The position numbers and the translations under genes were made by a program. Shown here one piece after another: positions 24,419-31,493 of a DNA stretch of 43,047 nt (its first letter is position 1; the number at the start of each line of letters is the position of its first letter). The stretch is from the NCBI GenBank assembly GCA_017545665.1, contig JAFWKQ010000042.1, forward strand, positions 1-43,047, written 5' to 3'. This stretch comes from Atopobiaceae bacterium (GTDB taxonomy: Bacteria > Actinomycetota > Coriobacteriia > Coriobacteriales > Atopobiaceae). The notes under the pieces were generated by a model. That model made no database searches, was not told where the DNA came from, and saw only the letters and a list, made by a program, of their open reading frames with translations.

Positions 24419-25716
24419 GCCTCATCGCCTCCTCCGATCGAGCCCAAGAGCGCCTCGAACAGGCGACGGACGCCCGCATAGCCGTAGGGCTGCACGTCTT
24501 CGTTCCAGGCCAGGCATGTGGCATCGTCGTGGTACCACCCAGCGTCCTTGCCCAGAGCAAAGTCCACCGGGCAGGAAGCCGCGTCGTAGTAGAGCATGGT
24601 GGGCTCCATGTTGGAGTACACGCGCGTCGTCGGACTCAGCTCCGCGAGCCGACGAAGGAACACGAAGTTCTGCGCCTGGACCGTGCCAAACACCTCGCGC
24701 ACCTCAAAGCCGTATCGTGTGAGCGCAAGCGCGAGCTCAAAGGTGTCGGCGTTCAGACACTCCCCCACCGCAAAGCTCGCATGGGGGGCGGCTGCACGAA
24801 GGGCGTCCACCGCTGCCAGTGCGGCATCGTAGTCCTCGGCGTCGTCAAACGTCGAACCCAGCACCTGGCCAAGCGCCTGGTACTGCCTGCGGACGCGATC
24901 GATTTGATAGAGACGCGTGAGCTCGATGGAGGGAATGCCCAGGCGTTCCTGCAAGTCCGCAGCCGCGAAGCGCGCCTCGGGATGCAGCACCAGATTGAAG
25001 TTGGCCTCGGCCATGCGCTGGAACTCGTCGAAGTCCGCACAGCGGGAAACCTCCCGTATGGCCTTTACGCCAATGCCGCTCAAGTAGTCGTACAGCTCGC
25101 AGTCGTCCACGAGCGGCGCGAAGAATCCCAGCACGTTTACCGAGGTGGCACGCTTGCGCCTGGGCTCGAGCAGCGAGTAGAGGCTCTGGCGCACGTGCAC
25201 CATCGGTGGTCGGCGCCCTTCTCTTGTGAGGGCATACATGTAGCAGGGGCGCACGGGCAGTCCCACACGCTCCTCCGCACGCCGGCACACGCGCTCCATA
25301 TCGGTGCCAAGCAGGGCATCTACGCAGGTTATGCATATCATCACGAGCGACGGACGCGTGGGCAGGCAGTCCACGACCTCCTCCACCGCCGCGGGAATCT
25401 TCTTCAGGTGCCTGCCGGTTACGATGTCGGTCTCGGCCATGTTGAGGTAGAAGAAGCGGTCCTTGTATGCGGGCATGTCGCTCACGAGCGAGGTGTTGCG
25501 CCCACAACAGCCAGGCGCCACCAGCAGCATAACCGAGCCAGGAATGGCCAGGCCGGCGCGCTTGACGCCAAACCCCTCTGCTCCGGGAGAGTTGAACGCA
25601 AGCGTTGCCGGCGAGCTATAGATAAGATGGCGATTGGAAACGAGCTCGTCGGGCAGGTTGTCCATGCCACGACGCGCCACCTCCTCCGCCGTAAAAAAAC
25701 GGGCGGTATGGGCCAT
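24415..25716 (-). CDS. D1: NifD-like nitrogenase component 1 protein
   Basis: 433-aa protein of the nitrogenase component 1 superfamily. Candidate P-cluster-type cysteines are Cys70/Cys71 (APGCCGRNT) and Cys128/Cys131 (ICITCVDALLGTD), in the order expected for NifD, where the last cysteine precedes the IGDD motif. It is shorter than NifD (about 480-490). It starts 3 nt after the NflH stop, with GGGGGAGG upstream, and overlaps K1 by 4 bp. The NflH-D1-K1 order copies nifHDK. True nitrogenase is unlikely because NifB, NifV and a recognisable FeMo-cofactor pocket are not seen here. Catalytic substrate unknown. Confidence 0.82.
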   Translation of the reverse strand: MAHTARFFTAEEVARRGMDNLPDELVSNRHLIYSSPATLAFNSPGAEGFGVKRAGLAIPGSVMLLVAPGCCGRNTSLVSDMPAYKDRFFYLNMAETDIVTGRHLKKIPAAVEEVVDCLPTRPSLVMICITCVDALLGTDMERVCRRAEERVGLPVRPCYMYALTREGRRPPMVHVRQSLYSLLEPRRKRATSVNVLGFFAPLVDDCELYDYLSGIGVKAIREVSRCADFDEFQRMAEANFNLVLHPEARFAAADLQERLGIPSIELTRLYQIDRVRRQYQALGQVLGSTFDDAEDYDAALAAVDALRAAAPHASFAVGECLNADTFELALALTRYGFEVREVFGTVQAQNFVFLRRLAELSPTTRVYSNMEPTMLYYDAASCPVDFALGKDAGWYHDDATCLAWNEDVQPYGYAGVRRLFEALLGSIGGGDEA

Positions 25717-25719
25717 GCG

Positions 25720-26472
25720 CTATACCTCCCCCGCGCTCAGGCGCGTCGCAAGGTCCAGGAAGCACTGGCTCACCGGCAGCGTGGAATCGCCTTCGATCAC
25801 CGTCTTACCCTCGTCCTCAAAGCGATTGATGTCGTCGCTGCGGGGAATGCGGGCCACGACTGGCAGGTCGTGCTCATCCGCGAATGCCTGTACCTTGGCA
25901 TCCTCGTCGGGCACGTTGCGGTGGTTGAGGATAATGCCCGCCACGCGCGCATATCCGCGGTCCTCGAAGTTCTGCACCGCGGTGTTTATGTTGTTCGCCG
26001 CATAGAGCGCCATCTTCTCGCCCGAGGTTACGATAAGGACCTTCTCCGCATAGCCCTCGCGAATCGGCGCAGCAAAGCCACCGCACACCACGTCACCCAG
26101 CACATCGTAAAGCACGACGTCGGGTTTCCACGTCTCGAACAGGCGCAGGTCCTCGAGGAGGTTGAACGTGGCAATAATGCCGCGGCCCGCACAGCCCAAG
26201 CCCGGCGTGGGGCCACCCGTCTCTATGCAAAGGACCCCGCCAAATCCCTCGCGAGCGATCTGCTCCAGCGTGGGGTCGTCGTCGTTTTCGCGCATGTAGT
26301 TCATAACCGGCTCAAGCAACTGCCCGCCGAGCAGGTTCATGGTGGAGTCCGCCTTGGGATCGCAACCAATCTGAATCACGCGCTTACCCTGGCTGGCAAA
26401 GGCCGCCGCCAGATTGCTCGTCATGGTGGATTTGCCAATACCACCCTTGCCGTAAATAGCTATCTTGAGCAT
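25720..26472 (-). CDS. NifH-like iron protein (nitrogenase reductase family)
   Basis: ATP-dependent [4Fe-4S] reductase of the NifH/BchL/CfbC superfamily, 250 aa (NifH is about 290). The P-loop GKGGIGKST is at residues 9-17, the switch motif CDPKADST at 37-44, and the bridging cluster cysteines are Cys94 (GLGCAGRG) and Cys130 (DVVCGGF), so it should be an active homodimeric electron donor. ATG 26472 follows AAGGAG and gives the family N-terminus; the frame extends 36 codons upstream without support. As the first gene of the cluster it most likely reduces D1/K1 and perhaps D2/K2. Confidence 0.92.
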   Translation of the reverse strand: MLKIAIYGKGGIGKSTMTSNLAAAFASQGKRVIQIGCDPKADSTMNLLGGQLLEPVMNYMRENDDDPTLEQIAREGFGGVLCIETGGPTPGLGCAGRGIIATFNLLEDLRLFETWKPDVVLYDVLGDVVCGGFAAPIREGYAEKVLIVTSGEKMALYAANNINTAVQNFEDRGYARVAGIILNHRNVPDEDAKVQAFADEHDLPVVARIPRSDDINRFEDEGKTVIEGDSTLPVSQCFLDLATRLSAGEV

Positions 26473-26941
26473 GTGCTCTCCTTGAACTTCGTGCTCGGAA
26501 TTATCCTCGCCGTCAGAACGTAAGGGCATCCTAGCACGAACAGAGGACAAGCTACGCAGCCCTTGCACAGTCGTCTGCACCTCTCAACAAAATAACAGCT
26601 TTGGGACAAATTTACGAAACATGTGTTCTGTTTTGTGCTACACTATGGTGGTTTTAAGAAGGACGGTTCGCCATCACGAGAGCGGGCTCTTTTTTCTTTA
26701 TACGCAATATCTGCGCTCACAAGGATTCCTAGGATCGGCGATGCACAGTGTGCGCTCGGGGGCAACATCTCTTGTCTACATCCGCGCTCGCCCTTTTGGA
26801 CGAGTACGACAACCAAGCCATCAACCAGCCAAAGGGCTCTTTGCTCGCAAAGTCTGCGTCCTCGCTCGCAAAGTCTGTCATTTCCTCTTGACCCTTACGT
26901 AACGTCATGGTTTATCGTTGTCTTACAGAGGAGGAGGCACG
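26473..26941. other. Divergent intergenic region (nflH / merR-family gene)
   Basis: About 470 bp without a supported gene. It holds the nflH ribosome site, the palindromic AACATGTGTT-like sequence near 26618, two direct copies of GCTCGCAAAGTCTG (26843-26856 and 26864-26877, 21 bp apart) and the merR-family promoter. Short open frames around 26621-26902 lack a family or ribosome site. Confidence 0.55.
26888..26918 (+). promoter_or_regulatory. MerR-type promoter with 19-bp spacer
   Basis: TTGACC (-35, 26888-26893) and TATCGT (-10, 26913-26918) are separated by 19 bp, the long spacer typical of MerR-controlled promoters. The spacer holds the dyad CTTACGTAACGTCATG, which resembles operators of the TipAL subgroup. 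This is direct evidence for self-regulation of the gene starting at 26942. Confidence 0.7.
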
Positions 26942-27685
26942 GTGAGGACCATACACGAGGTAAGCGAGTTGGCTGGCATAAGCATACGCACGCTGCGCTA
27001 TTACGACAAAATTGGGCTTCTAAAGCCAGCGGCTCACACCGATTCTGGCTATAGGCTCTACGACGACGCGAACCTTGATCGCCTTCAGCAAATCCTGCTC
27101 TTTAGAGAGCTCGAGTTCTCGCTTGCGGACATCCAGGACATTGTGGGAAGTCCCGACTTCGATCGTAGACGCGCGCTCGAGCAGCAAGTCAAACTCCTCC
27201 AGCTCAAGCGCAAACGCATAGACGAGCTCCTTAAGCTGGCAGAGGATCTTATGGAAGAAGAAGGTTGCAACATGAGCTTTGACGCATTCGACAAGAGCAA
27301 GATGCGGGAGTATACCCACCAGGCAAAAGCGTCTTGGGGCACCACATCTGAATGGCAGGAATACGAGAATAGGAGCAAAGGCCGATCGGAGCAGGATGAG
27401 ATGGATCTAGGCATGCAGCTGATGGAGCTGTTTGTTCCGCTTGGGCGTCTTGCGCGGGAGGGCGCTGACCCTGCCTGTGCGGAGGCCCAGGAGCAGGTCG
27501 CTAAGATCCAAACGTTTATCTCGGAGCATTACTACCCATGTACAGACGAAATCTTTGCGCAACTAGGCTTGAGCTACGGTGCAGGCGGCGAGTTTACGCG
27601 CAACATTAACGCTGTGGCAGGAGATGACGCCGCCGAGTTTGCCTCGCGCGCCATTTTGGGGTTGACGAAGGGTCAGGACACCTAG
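26942..27685 (+). CDS. MerR-family regulator with TipAS domain
   Basis: 247-aa regulator. Residues 1-70 are a MerR winged helix (SELAGISIRTLRYYDKIGLLKPA), followed by a dimerising coiled coil (about 75-110). Residues 120-247 match the TipAS antibiotic-recognition domain, a globin-like all-helical fold that binds thiopeptides and other ligands in TipAL. The start is GTG with GAGGAGG upstream. It lies downstream of a 19-bp-spacer promoter and so probably controls itself. It is divergent from nflH, but control of that operon is unproven. No exporter or resistance gene follows. Confidence 0.9.
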   Translation: MRTIHEVSELAGISIRTLRYYDKIGLLKPAAHTDSGYRLYDDANLDRLQQILLFRELEFSLADIQDIVGSPDFDRRRALEQQVKLLQLKRKRIDELLKLAEDLMEEEGCNMSFDAFDKSKMREYTHQAKASWGTTSEWQEYENRSKGRSEQDEMDLGMQLMELFVPLGRLAREGADPACAEAQEQVAKIQTFISEHYYPCTDEIFAQLGLSYGAGGEFTRNINAVAGDDAAEFASRAILGLTKGQDT

Positions 27686-27736
27686 GTAAGTACAAAAAAG
27701 CAAACAACTCTGTGCGTTCGCGCTTCGGGATCGAGC

Positions 27737-27785
27737 CCATGGCTGCAACAAGAAGCAGCCGTTTCCATGGTCATGCTTTTTTATT
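27737..27785 (+). terminator. Probable terminator after the merR-family gene
   Basis: GGCTGC/GCAGCC stem (27741-27760), nested in a CCATGG pair, followed by GCTTTTTT at 27775-27782. The T-run is about 16 nt past the small stem, so the exact fold is uncertain. An AAAAAAGCA copy at 27694 could pair with TGCTTTTTT. Confidence 0.45.
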
Positions 27786-27792
27786 ATTTATT

Positions 27793-27949
27793 AACGGGAA
27801 ATGAATCGGTTCAAAAATGCAAAACCGCAGGATTCAGAAAAAATCCTGTCGTTCATTTCCCATTGCATATTTTACCTAACGGGAAATGAATCGGTTTAAA
27901 AACGCAAAGCCGCAGGATTCGTAATTATTGCCTAAGTTCATTTCCCATT
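27793..27949. repeat. Tandem pair of an 85-bp structured repeat
   Basis: Two copies (27793-27864 and 27878-27949) with a period of exactly 85 bp. Each has outer arms AACGGGAAATGAA and TTCATTTCCCATT (13 bp, one mismatch), enclosing a CGGTT/AACCG-type hairpin and a second AGGATT/AATCCT-type hairpin, a three-way-junction layout. In copy 2 the first hairpin keeps its pairing through changed bases. The rest of 27686-28129 shows no gene. Confidence 0.75.
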
Positions 27950-28129
27950 AACTGTACAGGTTACTGAAACTCTGTTCGCACGCCTCCTCCCAATGGGCAG
28001 CAAAACCTCGTCGCGCCGTCAATCATCGCACAACGACTGCATTCCAGCCTTGCATTCCCCACCGATTTCGTCTATCACTTAAACGTACATCCGACCGAGA
28101 GGATGCGTCCGACCGAGAGGAGCAATAAA

Positions 28130-29338
28130 GTGGGCCTTAACGCCACGCCTTCCGCCAATCGCATACACATTGGCTTCTTTGGCTGCCGAAACGCCGGAAA
28201 GTCCAGCATCGTCAACGCCGTTACCGGCCAAGACCTTGCAGTTGTGTCCAACATTGCCGGCACAACCACCGATCCTGTGCAAAAGACCATGGAACTGCTG
28301 CCTCTGGGCCCCGTGGTTATAATCGACACGCCGGGCTTCGATGACGAGGGAACGCTGGGAGAGCAACGCGTGCTGCGCACAAAGCGCACGCTCAACCGCA
28401 CCGACATAGCGGTGCTGGTGGTAGACGCCTCACGCGGCATGCGCCCCATCGACACCCAGCTTGTGGATCTCTTCCAGCAAAAACTCATTCCCTACGTCGT
28501 GGTATACAACAAGGCCGACCTCCTCGGCAGCATCCCCGCCGCGCAGGACGAATGCCTTTGGGCGAGCGCCAAAACCGGCAGCGGCATCCACGAGCTCAAG
28601 GAACGTATAGGCGCGCTCGCTCCCAAAGAGGACCCGTCCCACCGCCTGCTTGCAGACCTCATCGCGCCTCATGACTTTGTTGTGCTGGTATGTCCCATCG
28701 ACGAATCCGCGCCCAAGGGTCGCATGATCCTTCCGCAGCAGATGGCAATACGCGACACGCTGGACGCGGGCGCCATGCCCGTGGTATGTCGTGAGACCGA
28801 GTTGGCCGCAACGCTCGAGCGCCTGGGAACATCCCCATCGCTCGTGGTTACCGACAGCCAGGCGTTTCGCGTAGTGGATGAGGTAACGCCCAGCAGCATT
28901 CCGCTCACGTCCTTCTCGATCCTTATGGCGCGCTACAAGGGTTTCCTGCACACGGCGGTCGCCGGCGTCGCTGCCGTAGAGCGACTGAGGGATGGCGACA
29001 CCGTGCTCATGGCCGAGGGTTGCACGCACCATCGGCAGTGCAACGACATCGGCACCGTAAAGATTCCGCGCTGGCTACGCACGCACACGGGAAAGGACCT
29101 CAACATACAAACCTGTTCGGGACGCGACTTTCCGGAAGACCTCAGCCCATACGCGCTGGTTATCCACTGCGGTGGATGCATGATCACCGAGCGCGAGGTG
29201 CAGTATCGCATGCGCTGCGCCCAAGACCAAAGCATTCCCTTCACCAACTACGGCATCGCAATCGCGCAGATTACGGGTGCGCTCGAGCGTAGCGTACGAC
29301 TGTTTCCCGAAGTGCATGCCCAGCTAGAGAAAGCATAG
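28130..29338 (+). CDS. hydF: [FeFe]-hydrogenase maturation GTPase HydF
   Basis: GTP-binding scaffold on which the [2Fe] subcluster of the H-cluster is assembled before delivery to the hydrogenase. About 402 aa. The N-terminal GTPase domain has P-loop GCRNAGKSS, DTPGF and NKAD. The C-terminal domain has the cluster ligands CTHH and CGGC. GTG 28130 with AGGAG 7 nt upstream matches the usual N-terminus (NATPSANRIHIG); an ATG at 28103 is in frame but has its ribosome site too close. It is followed by hydE after 8 nt. HydG is not in the window. Confidence 0.95.
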   Translation: MGLNATPSANRIHIGFFGCRNAGKSSIVNAVTGQDLAVVSNIAGTTTDPVQKTMELLPLGPVVIIDTPGFDDEGTLGEQRVLRTKRTLNRTDIAVLVVDASRGMRPIDTQLVDLFQQKLIPYVVVYNKADLLGSIPAAQDECLWASAKTGSGIHELKERIGALAPKEDPSHRLLADLIAPHDFVVLVCPIDESAPKGRMILPQQMAIRDTLDAGAMPVVCRETELAATLERLGTSPSLVVTDSQAFRVVDEVTPSSIPLTSFSILMARYKGFLHTAVAGVAAVERLRDGDTVLMAEGCTHHRQCNDIGTVKIPRWLRTHTGKDLNIQTCSGRDFPEDLSPYALVIHCGGCMITEREVQYRMRCAQDQSIPFTNYGIAIAQITGALERSVRLFPEVHAQLEKA

Positions 29339-29346
29339 GCAACGCC

Positions 29347-30399
29347 ATGGAAGCCAGAATCGCCAAACTGGTTCGCAAACTCGAAGAGACACACCACCTT
29401 ACCGACGACGAGTACTGCGAACTTATCCACAGCCGGACGCCAGAGGCGGCCGAGCTCCTGGCCAAGAGAGCCGTTGCTGCACGTCAGCCAATCTATGGCA
29501 CCAAGGTGTTTACGCGCGGCCTCATTGAGATAAGCAACATCTGCAGGAACGACTGCCTCTATTGCGGCATTCGTCGATCCAACCACAACGTGGAGCGTTA
29601 CCGCCTGGAGCCCGACGTCATCGTCGCCTGCGCGCGAGAGGGCTACGAGCTCGGGTTTAGGACCATCGTGCTGCAAGGCGGGGAGGACGCGTTCTTCTCG
29701 GACGACGTCTTGGCCAGCATCGTGACGCGCATAAAGCAAGCATGTCCCAACACTGCGGTAACCCTTTCAATGGGTGAGCGCAGCAAGGAAAGCTACCAGC
29801 GGCTGTTCGACGCTGGCGCCGATCGCTATCTGCTTCGCCACGAAACGGCGAACAAGGAGCATTACGAGCGCCTTCACCCGGCGAGCTTGAGCTGGGAGCG
29901 CCGCATGCAGTGTCTGCGTGACCTACGCGAGATTGGATATCAGGTGGGAGCAGGCTTTATGGTGGGGTCCCCCTACCAAACCGTGGAACACCTTGCACAG
30001 GAGATGCGCTTCGTGGAGGAGTTCAAGCCCGACATGTGCGGCATCGGCCCCTTTATCCCCCATCACGACACGCCCTTTGCCAACGAGCCCGCTGGCACCC
30101 TGGAGCTCACCTGCTACCTGCTGAGCATCATTCGACTCATCTATCCACCCATCCTTTTGCCCGCGACCACGGCGCTTGGCACCATAGACCCACGAGGACG
30201 AGAGAAGGGCATGCTGGCAGGCGCCAACGTGGTGATGCCTAACCTCTCGCCCACCTCTGTGCGCAAGCAATACGAGCTATACGACAACAAGATCTGCACG
30301 GGTGACGAGTCGGCGCAGTGCCGTGGTTGTTTGGGGCTGCGCATGTCCCTCATCGGCTACGAGCTCGCCGTGGATCGCGGCGACATACGAAAAAGCTGA
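29347..30399 (+). CDS. hydE: [FeFe]-hydrogenase maturation radical SAM enzyme HydE
   Basis: Radical SAM enzyme of H-cluster synthesis that acts on the HydG-derived Fe(CO)2CN-cysteine complex. 350 aa. The radical SAM motif CRNDCLYC gives Cys66, Cys70 and Cys73, and LQGGEDAFF, GFMVGSPYQT and FIPHHDTPF are typical of HydE. The C-terminal cysteines in DESAQCRGC resemble the optional second cluster site of the family. It is coupled to hydF. Its stop lies inside a hairpin shared with the convergent lipoprotein gene. Confidence 0.95.
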   Translation: MEARIAKLVRKLEETHHLTDDEYCELIHSRTPEAAELLAKRAVAARQPIYGTKVFTRGLIEISNICRNDCLYCGIRRSNHNVERYRLEPDVIVACAREGYELGFRTIVLQGGEDAFFSDDVLASIVTRIKQACPNTAVTLSMGERSKESYQRLFDAGADRYLLRHETANKEHYERLHPASLSWERRMQCLRDLREIGYQVGAGFMVGSPYQTVEHLAQEMRFVEEFKPDMCGIGPFIPHHDTPFANEPAGTLELTCYLLSIIRLIYPPILLPATTALGTIDPRGREKGMLAGANVVMPNLSPTSVRKQYELYDNKICTGDESAQCRGCLGLRMSLIGYELAVDRGDIRKS

Positions 30400-30440
30400 C
30401 GAGTGACCTGTCCCCTTGTCAGCTGGTCACTCGTCAGCTT
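30393..30440. terminator. 16-bp hairpin spanning two stop codons
   Basis: Arms 30393-30408 and 30425-30440 pair perfectly (AAGCTGACGAGTGACC). The left arm contains the hydE TGA, and the right arm contains the reverse-strand TGA of the lipoprotein gene. Flanking AAAA and TTT runs allow termination in both directions. Confidence 0.75.
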
Positions 30441-31093
30441 TCCTTCGGCATGAGGAAGTAGTCCTCGCAGCAATAGACGCCGTTGGCTATTCCCTCCTTG
30501 GCCTTCTGCTCGTCGAGGTCGTTTTTGCAGAGCACTATGGATCCATCGTCGAGCTTCTTGGAACTCTTGTAGCTATACAGCCATGCGCCATCCTTGTACA
30601 CGCCGCTCTTGCCGTAGCCAACGAACAGATAGTCGGCGCCGCCATACCCATTTAGCCTCACGAAGCCCGACCTGCTTTCCTCAATGCTTGGAATTTGCAG
30701 GTCGTCTATGGAGACCTCCTTCACGGAATGGATGTCCTTCACGTCGGGATAATTCACGTAGCCAGCAATGCCACCGTTGAGGTACTCCACGTCGGCAACC
30801 ACACGATAGAAGTGTCCCTCCTTGACGTCCTCACCCACGCCATCGAGTTCGTATCCGCTCGAAAGAATTACGGGACGCCCCTCAAATACCACGACGTCAA
30901 GCGTCTCGCCGGCAGCCGACTTGTTGTACATCTGGTCCGTTGTGTTGTCGTCAATGGGCACTGGCTCCGGCTTGGCCGAGGAGCTCGCCTGAGAGCTCGA
31001 GTGGCCCGCACCGCAGCCGCAAAGCGCAGCCATAATGAGCGCTCCCATACAAACGCACAGAGCAAACAGACGAAAGGCCCGCAACTTACGCAT
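30434..31093 (-). CDS. Hypothetical lipoprotein
   Basis: About 219 aa with an N-terminal signal peptide (basic MRKLRAFR then a hydrophobic stretch) and a lipobox-like LCGC, followed by a Ser/Gln-rich linker. The rest is a beta-rich domain with a GGADYLFVGYGKSGVYKDG-like stretch and two C-terminal Cys (VYCCED). I do not recognise the family. ATG 31093 with GAGGAG upstream is preferred over 31138. It lies 46 nt downstream of the TM1266-type gene on the same strand, so the two may be co-transcribed. Function unknown. Confidence 0.7.
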   Translation of the reverse strand: MRKLRAFRLFALCVCMGALIMAALCGCGAGHSSSQASSSAKPEPVPIDDNTTDQMYNKSAAGETLDVVVFEGRPVILSSGYELDGVGEDVKEGHFYRVVADVEYLNGGIAGYVNYPDVKDIHSVKEVSIDDLQIPSIEESRSGFVRLNGYGGADYLFVGYGKSGVYKDGAWLYSYKSSKKLDDGSIVLCKNDLDEQKAKEGIANGVYCCEDYFLMPKES

Positions 31094-31139
31094 AGGAATC
31101 TCCTCAATCCAAACGATAGCTTCGGTACGTAATCTCATC

Positions 31140-31385
31140 CTACACGTTGGAATACGCCGTCTTTGCGCTCACGCCGTCCAAGTTGCCTATTTTGCCCGCA
31201 AGCGCCGAGATCTCGTTGGCAGGGGCATCCACCGCAACGCTGATCACGTTGATGCCACGCGCGCGGTACGGCACTCCCATACGCCCAATGATGTAGTGGC
31301 CGTAGTCATGCAGGATCTCATTGAGTCGCGCCACCGAGTCCTCGTCTTCCACAATAATGCCGATTACCGCCACCCGCGTGTTCAT
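31140..31385 (-). CDS. TM1266-type iron-only hydrogenase system regulator
   Basis: 81-aa ACT-like small protein of the TM1266 family, which is found next to hydE/hydF/hydG in many anaerobes and annotated as a putative regulator of the iron-only hydrogenase system. The start MNTRVAVIGIIVEDEDSV and the later HDYGHYIIGRMGVPYR are characteristic. ATG 31385 follows GGAGTGAGT and is preferred over an upstream ATG. Its place close to hydFE supports the assignment. The biochemical role is not established; it could bind a small effector. Confidence 0.88.
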   Translation of the reverse strand: MNTRVAVIGIIVEDEDSVARLNEILHDYGHYIIGRMGVPYRARGINVISVAVDAPANEISALAGKIGNLDGVSAKTAYSNV

Positions 31386-31493
31386 ACTCACTCCGTTTCT
31401 CGCGTGTGCCACCTACAGAACAGTAGCCGTTATCTGCTCTTTATTCAACTAGAGTAGTAGTCAGTATAGTTATTCAAATGAGAGGAGCGTACG

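Noticed and set aside
23378..26472. A true nitrogen-fixing nitrogenase
   Set aside because: D1 and K1 are too short, a NifK cluster cysteine is missing, and NifB, NifV and other nif genes are not in the window.
24529..26523. Long plus-strand open frame of more than 600 codons
   Set aside because: It is antisense to the NflH and D1 genes, which have clear family motifs and ribosome sites; long antisense frames follow from codon bias.
26621..26902. Small gene between nflH and the merR-family gene
   Set aside because: No ribosome site, family or hydrophobic pattern; the region carries promoter elements instead.
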